NCBI RefSeq assembly: GCF_024584805.1
Contig: NZ_CP075715.1
Span: forward strand, 6,481,526-6,545,525
Direction: 5' to 3'
From: Streptomyces sp. FIT100
GTDB lineage: Bacteria; Actinomycetota; Actinomycetes; Streptomycetales; Streptomycetaceae
DNA: 64,000 nt
Shown here: positions 34,101-42,112 of the stretch, piece by piece
How positions within the stretch are numbered: position 1 is the first letter of the stretch
How the letters are laid out: each line of letters begins with the position of its first letter
Notes under the pieces: model-generated
What the model was told of the DNA's origin: nothing
Seen by the model: the letters and a program-made list of their open reading frames with translations, nothing else
Database searches by the model: none
Position numbers and translations under genes: made by a program

Positions 34101-34905
34101 GGCAGGGACCACGTCCTACGCGCAGACGGTCTCCAGCAGCTTCCCCTGGGGCGAGTTCATGCTCGGCCGCCCGCACGCCTACAGGAGCGGAGAGCGGCGC
34201 GCCGAGTCCTGGTACGGCGGCGTCGTCGCCCCGACCGCCCCGCGCGACGCGGCGGGCAAGCCGGTGCTCGCCGCCGAGCGACAGGGCGACCTGATCGGCG
34301 TCGCCACCGCCTTCTGGGGCGACAGCGAGCACGACGGTGCGGCCGGGTCCTTCGGCGACATCGGCAATCTGACGCTGACGCGCAACGGCGAGGAAGTCGG
34401 CAGCACCGGCTACCCGTTCGGGGTCTTCCAGGTCCCGGCCGGCGACGCCTCGTACCGACTCACCATGAACACCCTGAAGATCGGGCAGCCCGCCGCGGTC
34501 TGGAAGCGCTCGACGGAGCTGTCCACCGTGTGGACGTTCCGCTCCGCGCGCGACGACAGCGCGTACTCTCAGGGCATCCCGCTCCTCTTCCCAATCATCG
34601 GCCTTCCCGAGGACGGGCTGAAGACCGTCCCGGCGGCCGACGGCCAGAAGCTCACGCTCGCCGTATCGGGGCACGCGGGATACACGCCCGGTGCGCTGGT
34701 CTCGGCGAAGCTGTCGTACTCGTACGACGGCGGAGCGAGCTGGACCGAGGCGAAGACCGCGCGGCAGCGCGGCGACGGCAGATGGACCGCGACCGTGGAC
34801 CACGCCGGCCGGAGCGGTGAACCGGTCACCGTCAGGGCCGAGTTGACCGACGCGAACGGCAACTCCGTCACTCAAACCGTGGTGCGCGCGTACGACGTGC
34901 GCTGA
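31144..34905 (+). CDS. large secreted S8 subtilisin-like serine protease
   Basis: 1253 residues. Signal peptide MRPISRTVLGAATAAVLAVT ends near AEA-like SEAAG at 25-29. A prodomain-like region is followed by the S8 domain with Asp238 (VAVLDTGAD), His270 (GHGTHT), oxyanion Asn367 (AAGNSG) and Ser442 (GTSMATPHVAG). After the catalytic domain come beta-rich repeats, and a PA-like region (GRIVLVRVP ... AAGAAALIAHRAAPGAWYPTAGFLG) around residue 820-890. It would be exported by Sec and digest extracellular protein. GGGGAGAG lies just before ATG 31144. The region 30946-31143 has no gene and should hold divergent promoters. Confidence 0.92.
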   Translation: MRPISRTVLGAATAAVLAVTAVAPSEAAGPQDGPAGNRPLTGTRAATAAGGQPVTVTLVTGDRVLVRGAGTESPAATALPREDGTVPLLQTRQSGKDLYVYPEGATGALAAGRVDQELFNVTGLIRQGYDDAHSKTLPLIAVYGTDVARSAPAVPRGAERSLVLPAVGGVALKADKKQTAGFWADVTSPRSRAAAGLDKLWLDRKVRATLDRSTKQVHAPEAWAAGYDGKGTKVAVLDTGADAEHPDLKGRITAQQNFTDAADAGDRQGHGTHTISTVGGSGAASDGKMKGVAPGADLLNGKVLNDYGEGATSWIIAGMQWAVDQRADVVSMSLGSQEPTDCSDPMGVAAEELARTSGTLFVVAAGNSGPALNTVSSPACAPGVLTVGAVDRDDSTANFSSRGPAIVSHTLKPEIAAPGVAISAAAAGGRGVYAYQSMSGTSMATPHVAGAAAILKQRHPDWTAQQLKAALVSSAKATVPGDVRETGAGRLDVEAAVGATVTGAPAVQGGAFNWPQHSSDRTTVTLPYTNHGTTPVGLDLDVTDVTGNDGSRVRSTPARLGTRSVTVQAGATAEVPLILDPSARLDRAQYGDLTGRVIATARGGVHVSTPFALHVEPETVTLRVKLVDRAGNPASGASSLDVIGTDTATGERRFNEGAADQIYRLRPGSYFLSSFVTGPVDGQESISYFGRPQLELVKDTTVVLDARKAHRLKVTTDRPGENRAGTLAFARSWDGWLHAGTITGSRQIQQFHASVDGSAHEGDFEFGSYWRRYAPQISELAVTGGPVLHPLTSGFGAANLDGTGAARLVDAGTGTAAELAAAGAKGRIVLVRVPDDSTSVGAQAQAAKAAGAAALIAHRAAPGAWYPTAGFLGAQLPALSVPSDEAAGLLTRLAAGPVTLRWKATAKSPYVYNLAFPENGPITSDRTYRVRDSRLGATEATYRAMGTPADYLDTVSAVRPDTGQTIYLGGLVDVVAAPGTRTEYHSAGTTSYAQTVSSSFPWGEFMLGRPHAYRSGERRAESWYGGVVAPTAPRDAAGKPVLAAERQGDLIGVATAFWGDSEHDGAAGSFGDIGNLTLTRNGEEVGSTGYPFGVFQVPAGDASYRLTMNTLKIGQPAAVWKRSTELSTVWTFRSARDDSAYSQGIPLLFPIIGLPEDGLKTVPAADGQKLTLAVSGHAGYTPGALVSAKLSYSYDGGASWTEAKTARQRGDGRWTATVDHAGRSGEPVTVRAELTDANGNSVTQTVVRAYDVR

Positions 34906-35052
34906 CCACCCGAACGTCCGCCGGGCGTCCTTCCCGTGGGGGGTGGGGCCGCCCGGCGGACTCCGTAGGGCGTCCGTCGGTGCGTGCGTGCATGCACTCC
35001 TTCGCGGACAAAATCTCCCGTTGGGCCGTTTTCCGCTGCGCTTTGCGGTGGA

Positions 35053-35062
35053 CAATAGGGGC
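35053..35062 (+). promoter_or_regulatory. CAATAGGGGC motif at the start of the PP2C-like gene
   Basis: CAATAGGGGC directly abuts ATG 35063. The same 10-mer is at 56301-56310 upstream of the FHA-ABC gene, and a one-mismatch version (CAATTGGGGC) at 61043-61052 upstream of the DUF6777 unit. It may be a shared -10/start region or a regulator site. Confidence 0.4.
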
Positions 35063-36565
35063 ATGAGTCAGCAGGGGGAGAAGCCCGCCAACGCCGACGA
35101 CGACTGGTGGAGCCGGCTGTACGACGAGTCCGCCCCGGACACCGGCCCCGCGGCGCGGGCGGGCGACACGCTGGACGACCGCTTCCACTCCGCGGTGGAC
35201 ACGACGACCGCGGACGGCCCGACGACTTCGAACGGCCCGATGACTTCGGACGGCCCGATGACTTCGGACGGCTCGACGACTGCGGCCAGGGCGACCGCGG
35301 ACGGCCCGTCCGCGGACGGGCCGACGCCTCCCGCTGCCGGGAAGGGCACCGTTGCCGGCAGCGGTACGGTGCCCCCGGCCCCGCCTGTCGGTCCCCGCCC
35401 CCGCGCATGGTGGGAGGAGGCCCCGTCGTCCCCGTCCGGCGCACCGTGGGCACCACCCGCCACCCCACCGGCGCCTCCACCTCCACCTCCACCTCCACCG
35501 CCGGCCTCCGCGCCGCAGCCCGGCGCGGATCGTGCCGCCGATCCGGACACGTGTGTGCCCGCGCCGCGCCGGCACCCGGCACCGCCCCCGCGGCCCCGTA
35601 GCGGCCATGTGGGCGACCGGCCGCCCACCTACGCCGCCGAGCCCACCGCCCTGCCGGCCGCGGTGCCGCAGGAACTCGGCGAGTTGGTCCCGGACACCGT
35701 GCTCGACGGGGCGCGATACGGGGCGTACACCCTGCGGGCCGCGTCCGTGCGCGGGGACTCGGCCCGGTACCGGGGCGAGACCCGGAGGGACGCCCTGCTG
35801 GTCGCCCGGTTCGGGGTCGGCGAGGGGGCACTCGTGCTGGTCGCCGTGGCGACCGGGGCGCGGGCCACCGAGGGAGCCCATCGGGCGGCTGCCGACGCGA
35901 CCCGGTGGATCGGGGGCGCCGTGGGCCGCAGCCATGCCCGGCTCGGCGAGGACATCAGGGCCGGACGGCGCGGCGACCTCAAGTCCGGGCTGCACCGGCT
36001 CACCGACCGCTCCTTCGGCAAGCTCCGCGCCCACGCCGCCGAACTCGGCCTGCCGCCCGAGGAGTACACGGCGAGCCTGCGCTGTCTGCTGCTCTCCGCC
36101 GACCCGGACTGCCGCACCCGCGTGTTCTTCGGCATCGGCGGCGGCGGACTCTTCCGGCTCCGCGACGGCGCCTGGCAGGACATCGAGCCGCTCGTCCCCG
36201 ATCCGGAGGCCACCGTGGGCGACCCCGTCGTCGGCTACGGCTCCCCGCCCCCGGAGACCCCCGACGGCGACCGGCTCACCATGGACCTCGGCCTCACGAC
36301 GGCCCCGTCCCCGTCCCCCTCCCCGGTCCTGCCGCCCGCCGAACCGTTCCGCTTCCGCGCCTCCGTCGCCCGCCCCGGCGACACTCTGCTCCTGTGCAGC
36401 ACCGGCCTCGCCGACCCCTTGCGCGGAGAGCCCGCGCTCGCTCAGGAGCTCGGCCGGCGCTGGGAGAGCGAGCCGCCCGGCCTCGCGGCCTATCTCGCGG
36501 ACACCCAGCTCCGGGTGAAGGGCTACGCCGACGACCGCACCGCCTGCGCGGTCTGGGAGGCGTAG
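35063..36565 (+). CDS. PP2C-like protein with degenerate metal sites
   Basis: 500 residues. Residues 1-190 are low complexity: about four 6-residue TSDGPM-type repeats (18-bp DNA units at 35215-35282), then Pro-rich tracts. From about 205 a PP2C-like fold is traceable: GARYGAYTLRAASVRGDSARYRGETRRDALLVARFG, LVLVAVATGARATEGAHRAAADATRWI, TRVFFGIGGGGLFRLRDGAWQ, LLLCSTGLADPL and the closing GYADDRTACAVWEA. The canonical D-G-x-G-G-H metal motif reads ATGARATEG, so catalysis is doubtful; it may be a pseudophosphatase that binds a partner. Start ATG 35063. Confidence 0.7.
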   Translation: MSQQGEKPANADDDWWSRLYDESAPDTGPAARAGDTLDDRFHSAVDTTTADGPTTSNGPMTSDGPMTSDGSTTAARATADGPSADGPTPPAAGKGTVAGSGTVPPAPPVGPRPRAWWEEAPSSPSGAPWAPPATPPAPPPPPPPPPPASAPQPGADRAADPDTCVPAPRRHPAPPPRPRSGHVGDRPPTYAAEPTALPAAVPQELGELVPDTVLDGARYGAYTLRAASVRGDSARYRGETRRDALLVARFGVGEGALVLVAVATGARATEGAHRAAADATRWIGGAVGRSHARLGEDIRAGRRGDLKSGLHRLTDRSFGKLRAHAAELGLPPEEYTASLRCLLLSADPDCRTRVFFGIGGGGLFRLRDGAWQDIEPLVPDPEATVGDPVVGYGSPPPETPDGDRLTMDLGLTTAPSPSPSPVLPPAEPFRFRASVARPGDTLLLCSTGLADPLRGEPALAQELGRRWESEPPGLAAYLADTQLRVKGYADDRTACAVWEA

Positions 36566-36618
36566 GCACGGCCTAACCCGGCAGGCGGCAGCCGCACGGC
36601 CGTGGAATAGATGGAGCC

Positions 36619-38361
36619 ATGGCCAAGCAGAACGTCGCAGAACAGTTCGTCGACATCCTCGTCCGCGCGGGCGTGCAGCGGCTGTACGGAGTCGTCGGCG
36701 ACAGCCTCAACCCCGTGGTCGACGCCGTCCGCCGCCGCGCCGGCATCGAGTGGATCCACGTCCGCCACGAAGAGACCGCCGCCTTCGCCGCCGGGGCGGA
36801 AGCGCAGATCACCGGGCGGCTCGCCGCCTGCGCCGGCTCCTGCGGCCCCGGCAACCTGCACCTCATCAACGGCCTCTACGACGCCCACCGCTCGATGGCC
36901 CCGGTCCTCGCGCTCGCCTCCCACATCCCGTCGTCCGAGATCGGCCTCGGCTACTTCCAGGAGACCCACCCGGACCAGCTCTTCCGCGAGTGCAGCCACT
37001 ACAGCGAGCTGATCTCCAGCCCGCGCCAGATGCCCCGGCTGCTCCAGACGGCGATCCAGCACGCGATCGGCCGCAGCGGCGTCAGCGTGGTCTCCCTCCC
37101 CGGCGACATCGCCTCGCAGCAGGCACCCGAGAAGACCGTCGAGCACGCCCTCGTCACCACCCGCCCCAGCGTCCGCCCCGGCGACGCGGAGATCGACGCC
37201 CTCGCCCGGATGATCGACGAGGCGGAACGCATCACCCTCTTCTGCGGCAGCGGAACGGCCGGTGCTCATGCCGAGGTCATGCAGTTCGCGGAGCGCATCA
37301 AGTCACCCGTCGGCCATGCGCTTCGCGGCAAGGAGTGGATTCAGTACGAGAATCCCTACGACGTCGGTATGAGCGGCCTCCTCGGCTACGGTGCCGCGTA
37401 CGAGGCGACGCACGACTGCGACCTGCTGATCCTGCTCGGCACCGACTTCCCGTACAACGCCTTCCTCCCCGACGACGTCAAGATCGCCCAGGTCGATGTG
37501 CGGCCCGAACACCTCGGCCGCCGCTCCAAGCTCGACCTCGCCGTCTGGGGCGATGTGCGCGAGACGCTGCGCTGCCTCACCCCCCGGGTGCGGATCCGCA
37601 GCGACCGCCGTTTCCTCGACAAGATGCTGAAGAAGCACGCCGACGCCCTGGAAGGCGTCATCAGGGCCTACACCCGCAAGGTCGACAAGCACGTCCCGAT
37701 CCACCCGGAGTACGTCGCCGCAGTCCTCGACGAACTCGCCGACGACAACGCCGTGTTCACCGTCGACACCGGGATGTGCAACGTGTGGGCCGCCCGCTAC
37801 ATCTCGCCGAACGGCAGCCGGCGGATCATCGGCTCGTTCACCCACGGTTCGATGGCGAACGCCCTTCCCCAGGCCATCGGAGCGCAGTTCACCGACCGCG
37901 ACCGGCAGGTCGTGTCGATGTCCGGCGACGGCGGGTTCGCCATGCTGATGGGCGACTTCCTCACCCTCGTCCAGTACGACCTTCCGGTGAAGATCGTCCT
38001 CTTCAACAACTCCTCGCTGGGCATGGTCGAGCTGGAGATGCTGGTCGCGGGCCTGCCGTCGTACGGGACGACGAACCGCAACCCGGACTTCTCGGCGATC
38101 GCACGGGCAGCGGGCGCCTTCGGCGTGCGCGTGGAGAAGCCGAAGCAGCTCGCGGGAGCGCTGAAGGACGCCTTCGCCCACAAGGGCCCGGCGCTCGTGG
38201 ACGTGGTCACCGATCCCAACGCCCTCTCGATCCCGCCGCGAATCAGCGCCGAGATGGTGACCGGGTTCGCGCTCTCGGCCAGCAAGATCGTGCTGGACGG
38301 GGGCGTCGGGCGGATGGTCCAGATGGCCCGTTCGAATCTGCGGAACGTGCCACGTCCGTAA
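36619..38361 (+). CDS. poxB: pyruvate oxidase / pyruvate:quinone dehydrogenase, PoxB-like
   Basis: 580-residue ThDP- and FAD-dependent enzyme. N-terminal PYR domain with catalytic Glu in HVRHEETAAFAAGAEAQ, a central FAD domain (ITLFCGSGTAGAHAEV, CDLLILLGTDFPY), and the ThDP motif GDGGFAMLMGDF ... NN in the C-terminal domain. It oxidatively decarboxylates pyruvate to acetate (PoxB) or acetyl-phosphate (Pox); the missing-acetyl-P distinction cannot be read here. TGGAG precedes ATG 36619. It is a single gene 53 nt after the PP2C-like gene. A C-terminal extension (MVQMARSNLRNVPRP) resembles the membrane-binding tail region of PoxB. Confidence 0.88.
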   Translation: MAKQNVAEQFVDILVRAGVQRLYGVVGDSLNPVVDAVRRRAGIEWIHVRHEETAAFAAGAEAQITGRLAACAGSCGPGNLHLINGLYDAHRSMAPVLALASHIPSSEIGLGYFQETHPDQLFRECSHYSELISSPRQMPRLLQTAIQHAIGRSGVSVVSLPGDIASQQAPEKTVEHALVTTRPSVRPGDAEIDALARMIDEAERITLFCGSGTAGAHAEVMQFAERIKSPVGHALRGKEWIQYENPYDVGMSGLLGYGAAYEATHDCDLLILLGTDFPYNAFLPDDVKIAQVDVRPEHLGRRSKLDLAVWGDVRETLRCLTPRVRIRSDRRFLDKMLKKHADALEGVIRAYTRKVDKHVPIHPEYVAAVLDELADDNAVFTVDTGMCNVWAARYISPNGSRRIIGSFTHGSMANALPQAIGAQFTDRDRQVVSMSGDGGFAMLMGDFLTLVQYDLPVKIVLFNNSSLGMVELEMLVAGLPSYGTTNRNPDFSAIARAAGAFGVRVEKPKQLAGALKDAFAHKGPALVDVVTDPNALSIPPRISAEMVTGFALSASKIVLDGGVGRMVQMARSNLRNVPRP

Positions 38362-38485
38362 CGCCGTGTAAATCGGCATGCGTGGCGGGACGGGGCCGGG
38401 GCATGCATTTGGGAGTGCTTGTTCGACAAGGTCGACAAAGTCGACAGGGTGTGGCCGGGGGCCCGGGAGAGAGGACCGTTCCGAC

Positions 38486-38905
38486 GTGCAGTGGGGGATG
38501 AAGACGAGGCGTCAGGAAAGGTCCGGACAATGGCACCGCAGGGTGGGGCGTGCCGATCTCACTGCCGTGCCGGAGGTGAGGAGAGCCGTCCGCACCTTGG
38601 TGGGCCAGTGGGGCGAGCCGGGCTCTGCCGAGGTGGCGGAGCTGCTCGTGAGCGAGCTGGTGACCAACGCGCTGCTGCACACCGAGGAGGGCGCCGTGGT
38701 GACGGCGACGGTCGCCCCGGCCAGACTCCGCGTCGAGGTGCGGGACTTCACACCGGGGCTGCCCGAGCCGCGGGTGGCGGTGGCCGACGACTCGGCAAAC
38801 GGCCGCGGGCTCTTCCTCGTGGAGAACCTCGCTGACGCCTGGGGCGTGCAGGCGTATCCGGCGGGCAAGGTGGTCTGGTTCGAGCTGGACGGCGGGCAGA
38901 CCTGA
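38486..38905 (+). CDS. HATPase-domain anti-sigma-type ATP-binding protein
   Basis: 139 residues. N-box LLVSELVTNALLHTEEG, G1-like VEVRDFTPGLPEP, G2 NGRGLFLVENLADAWGV and VVWFELDGG are the GHKL signatures of RsbW/SpoIIAB-type Streptomyces proteins. GTG 38486 was preferred (GAGAGGA about 10 nt upstream) over ATG 38498, which has no spaced site. Same family as the protein at 20850 but clearly distinct in sequence. The upstream gap holds GTCGACAA repeats (about 38426-38449). Confidence 0.8.
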   Translation: MQWGMKTRRQERSGQWHRRVGRADLTAVPEVRRAVRTLVGQWGEPGSAEVAELLVSELVTNALLHTEEGAVVTATVAPARLRVEVRDFTPGLPEPRVAVADDSANGRGLFLVENLADAWGVQAYPAGKVVWFELDGGQT

Positions 38906-39008
38906 GGGTCCCTCGCGGTCTGCCCGCCGGTGCCGGTGCCGGTGCCGCTGCCGCCGCCGGTGCCGGAGCTGGTGTCCGTGTCCGTGCCGACGCCGGTGTC
39001 GTGGGGGC

Positions 39009-40106
39009 TCAGCCGAACTGCTGCTCCAGATCCTTGAGTTTCCGCTCCAGCGAGTCGAGCCGGGGGAGCGTCTGGGTCTCGTCCTCGGCGGTGAGGTCGA
39101 CGGTGACAGGTGTGCCCGTTGCGCCGCCCTCGGCAGTCTTCACGGCCTGGAGCGAGGGCCGGGAGGGCCGGGAGGACTGCGCCGGCTGTCCTGGCTCGGC
39201 CGCCGCGCCGGCTTCCACGGCCGTGGCCTGCGCCGCCGTGGCCGCTGCCGGAGTGGCCGAGCCGGTCACCGTGTGGGCGGCGATGTCCACCGGGCGCCCG
39301 CCGCGTGCGCGGCCCCACGCCCGGTGCTGCCGGTTCAGCGCCCGCAGATGGGCGCGCTCCCGCTTCTCCCGGTCGCGCCGGCGCGTGCGCTCCTGCTCCT
39401 TCTGCCGCCGGTCCTCGCGCACCTCGTCGACCGCCTCGTCCAGCGTCCTCACGCCCTCCAGGAGCATCAGCGACCAGGCGCCGAAGGTCTCCCGGGGCGC
39501 CCGCAGCCACCGTACGACCCGGATCTGCGGCAGCGGGCGGGGCACCAGGCCCTGCTCGCGGAGTGCGGCCCTGCGGGTCTGCTTCAGCGCGCGGTCGAAG
39601 AGCACCGCCGCCGACAGCGACATGCCCGCGAAGAACTGCGGGGCGCCCGCGTGGTCGATGCCGCGCGGCGCGTGCACCCAGTTGAACCAGGCGGCGGCGC
39701 CCGCGAACGCCCACACCAGGAGCCGGGAGCCGAGGGCGGCGTCACCGTGGCTGGCCTCGCGGACCGCGAGCACCGAGCAGAACATGGCGGCGCCGTCGAG
39801 GCCGAAGGGGACCAGGTACTCCCAGCCGCCGGAGAGGTTCAGATTCTGCTGCCCGAAGCCGACCAGGCCGTGGAAGGAGAGGGCGGCGGCCACCGCGGCA
39901 CAGCAGAAGAGGAGCAGATAGGAGGCGGTGCCGTAGATCGCCTCCTTGCGCCGGCGGCGTTCCTCGCTGCGCTCCCAGGAGTCGTCGGCCGCGGCGCCGT
40001 CACGGGCGCGCCTGCCGCGCGCGAGCACCGCCACCGCCCCGACGACTCCCGCAAGCATCACGCCGCCCGCGAGCAGCCAGTTCAGCGATATCTCGGTGAT
40101 CATCAT
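39009..40106 (-). CDS. DUF2637 family membrane protein
   Basis: 365 residues. A single N-terminal membrane segment (LNWLLAGGVMLAGVVGAVAVLA) is followed by three or four more (ASYLLLFCCAAVAAALSFHGL; LDGAAMFCSVLAVREA; RLLVWAFAGAAAWFNWVHAP; FFAGMSLSAAVLFDRAL) that match DUF2637. The second half is cytosolic, with a charged coiled-coil-like stretch (EVREDRRQKEQERTRRRDREKRERAHLRALN) and a C-terminal heptad-like LPRLDSLERKLKDLEQQFG. Function unknown; related proteins occur on Streptomyces plasmids and chromosomes. AAGGGA lies 8 nt upstream of ATG 40106. The gap to the FhuF-like gene (40107-40308) holds TGCGTC repeats and no gene. Confidence 0.78.
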   Translation of the reverse strand: MMITEISLNWLLAGGVMLAGVVGAVAVLARGRRARDGAAADDSWERSEERRRRKEAIYGTASYLLLFCCAAVAAALSFHGLVGFGQQNLNLSGGWEYLVPFGLDGAAMFCSVLAVREASHGDAALGSRLLVWAFAGAAAWFNWVHAPRGIDHAGAPQFFAGMSLSAAVLFDRALKQTRRAALREQGLVPRPLPQIRVVRWLRAPRETFGAWSLMLLEGVRTLDEAVDEVREDRRQKEQERTRRRDREKRERAHLRALNRQHRAWGRARGGRPVDIAAHTVTGSATPAAATAAQATAVEAGAAAEPGQPAQSSRPSRPSLQAVKTAEGGATGTPVTVDLTAEDETQTLPRLDSLERKLKDLEQQFG

Positions 40107-40308
40107 GCGGGGTCCCTTGCATCCTTGCGTCTGCGTCTGCGCTTTGCGTCTGCGTCGCGGCACGGCGATATCGCGCGCCATACTGGCCGAAGTGCCGTGA
40201 CGGGCAGGGAGTTTCACCGCAAGAGGGCGCGAAGGAGGGGACGGGGCCCGCGAATAGGTGCCTTCTTCTCGAACGCACGGCGGGGAAGGGGGATATGAGT
40301 TCGATCGC

Positions 40309-41166
40309 CTACGAGGCGCTGAGCCTGCGCACGCGGTCGGCGTCACAGGTGCGCGGACAGGTCACACAGGTGTCCTCGGGGCGCAGTGTGTAGAAGAGGC
40401 AGCAGCTCGCCCGGTCGCGGGTGGGCAGCGCCCGGCCGTCGGGCCCGCTGAGCTCGCGGAAGCCCGCCGTGCCCACGTACGGCTTGGTCGTGCCGGGCAG
40501 CAGCGCCTCAAGCTCCGCCATCGCCCGCCGCTCCTCGCCGAGCAGATCCGCGATGTACCACAGGCCCTCGACGATCTCGTCCGTGGCCATGCCCCACAGG
40601 GCGCGGCCGCGGCGGCGCATGCGTGGCCCGAAACCGCCGAGCACGGGCGCGATGTGCTCGGCGACGGCGTCCCGCACCTCCGCGCGCAGCGCGTCCTCGT
40701 CCGGTACGACGCGGGCGCCGGGCAGCGCGGCCGCCGGGTCGCCGGGCAGGCAGGCGAAGTCGCGGACCCGGACCGTCATCCGGCCGAGGGCACGCTGGAG
40801 GGAGACGTCCTCGACGGGTATGCGCGGCACCCTGCGGTCGAGAAACCAGGGGACCGTGATGAGCAGACAGGCCGGCCAGGCGTAGCGGTGCAGTCCGAAG
40901 CTGGCCACCACGTCGGGGCGGGCCTGCTGCCCGTAGTCCCGCAGCACCTGCGCGTTGTCCCAGGCGAGGAACGCGTCGAGGGCCGGGCCGCCGGCCGCCA
41001 GGTCCGCCGCCGCGACCCAGCCGCCGCCCCGGGGCGCCTGCTCGCCGTCCGCCAGTTCCTGCACACGCAGCCCGGGAAAAACCTCCGACATGCGCGCATA
41101 CGCGTCCGTGCAGGGCGATGTGCCGGCGACGGGCCGTGAGCTGGGGAGAACGGCGGGAATGGTCAT
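40309..41166 (-). CDS. FhuF-like (2Fe-2S) ferric-siderophore reductase
   Basis: 285 residues. The C-terminal cluster motif CCLFYTLRPEDTCVTCPRTC supplies the C-C-x10-C-x2-C pattern of FhuF-type siderophore-iron reductases. The middle (WYIADLLGEERRAMAELEALLPG, VGTAGFRELSGPDGRALPTRDRASC) is also typical of Streptomyces homologues. It would reduce ferric siderophores in the cytoplasm to release iron. ATG 41166 lies 29 nt from a good iron box, so the gene should be repressed by a DtxR/DmdR-type regulator when iron is plentiful. Confidence 0.8.
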   Translation of the reverse strand: MTIPAVLPSSRPVAGTSPCTDAYARMSEVFPGLRVQELADGEQAPRGGGWVAAADLAAGGPALDAFLAWDNAQVLRDYGQQARPDVVASFGLHRYAWPACLLITVPWFLDRRVPRIPVEDVSLQRALGRMTVRVRDFACLPGDPAAALPGARVVPDEDALRAEVRDAVAEHIAPVLGGFGPRMRRRGRALWGMATDEIVEGLWYIADLLGEERRAMAELEALLPGTTKPYVGTAGFRELSGPDGRALPTRDRASCCLFYTLRPEDTCVTCPRTCDADRVRRLSAS

Positions 41167-41194
41167 TCGGGGGACCACCGAATCGCGATCGTTA

Positions 41195-41213
41195 GCAGGT
41201 TAGCCTTACCTTA
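41195..41213 (-). promoter_or_regulatory. iron box (DtxR/DmdR1-type operator)
   Basis: On the minus strand TAAGGTAAGGCTAACCTGC matches the 19-bp consensus TTAGGTTAGGCTAACCTAA at 15 positions, including the whole central GGCTAACCT. It lies between the FhuF-like gene and the divergent GntR gene, in an AT-rich patch. Confidence 0.75.
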
Positions 41214-41317
41214 CCCGATGCGATCGATGTTTGAACTGTCGGCCCGTCCGCCTATGGTGCACAGGGGGCCCGCGGCGCGCGACCCGGGCCCCGGGACGAC
41301 GCCGGAGGAGGACCCGG

Positions 41318-42112
41318 GTGGAGCAGGGCAGAGCGCGCGAGGCCGCCGCGGCGCGCCCGTACGCGTTCTCGTACGGGACCGAGGCGGAGGCGCGCATACC
41401 GGAACAGGCGAGCCGGGCCGTCGAACCGGCCCGGGGCGAGCACACGCACAGCGAGCCGCCCCCGCCCGGCTCGCCCGCTCCCCGTGCCGCCGTCCAGCGC
41501 CACTCGGTCCGCGGCCAGATCCTCCGATCCCTGCGCACGGCCCTGGTCAGCGGGGAACTTCGCCCCGGCGAGGTCTACTCCGCCCCGGTGCTCGGCGAAC
41601 GCTTCGGCGTGTCGGCGACCCCCGTGCGCGAGGCGATGCAGCAGCTCGCTCTCGAAGGCGCCGTGGAGGTCGTCCCGAACCGCGGCTTCCGCGTCGTCGA
41701 GCGCTGCGCACGCCAACTGGCCGACCTCGCCGAGGTGCGGGCCCTCATCGAGGTCCCGGTCATGCTCCGGCTCGCCCGCACCGTGCCCGCCGCCCGGTGG
41801 GACGAGCTGCGCCCTCTCGCCGACGCCACCGCCGCGGCCGCGGCGACCGGCGACCGCGCCCGCTACGCCGAGTCCGACCGCGCCTTCCACCGCGCGGTCC
41901 TCTCCCTCGCCGGCAACGAGCAGCTCGTCGCTGTCGCCGACGATCTCCACCGCCGCGCCCAATGGCCCCTCACCAGCGCCCCGGCCCTGCGCCGCGCCGA
42001 CCTCGTCGCCGACGCCGCCGAGCACTCGGCGCTGCTGGAGGCCCTGGTCGCGCAGGACCTCCCGGTGGTGCAGGCACTGGTGCGGGAGCACTTCACGGGG
42101 GCGGACCGCTGA
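41318..42112 (+). CDS. GntR-family regulator with FCD ligand domain
   Basis: 264 residues. After a 55-residue disordered lead, a winged HTH (VRGQILRSLRTALVSGELRPGEVYSAPVLGERFGVSATPVREAMQQLALEG) and an FCD helical domain (LAEVRALIEVPVMLRLARTV, DRAFHRAVLSLAGNEQLV, EHSALLEALVAQD..VVQALVREH) are clear. FCD metal His positions are present. GTG 41318 has GGAGGAGG 6 nt upstream. The stop overlaps a CTG that probably starts the propeller gene, so the two may be one operon. The ligand is unknown. Confidence 0.87.
   Translation: MEQGRAREAAAARPYAFSYGTEAEARIPEQASRAVEPARGEHTHSEPPPPGSPAPRAAVQRHSVRGQILRSLRTALVSGELRPGEVYSAPVLGERFGVSATPVREAMQQLALEGAVEVVPNRGFRVVERCARQLADLAEVRALIEVPVMLRLARTVPAARWDELRPLADATAAAAATGDRARYAESDRAFHRAVLSLAGNEQLVAVADDLHRRAQWPLTSAPALRRADLVADAAEHSALLEALVAQDLPVVQALVREHFTGADR

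Noticed and set aside
31714..35064. Minus-strand 1116-codon frame opposite the subtilase
   Set aside because: Antisense of a protease with a complete catalytic triad.
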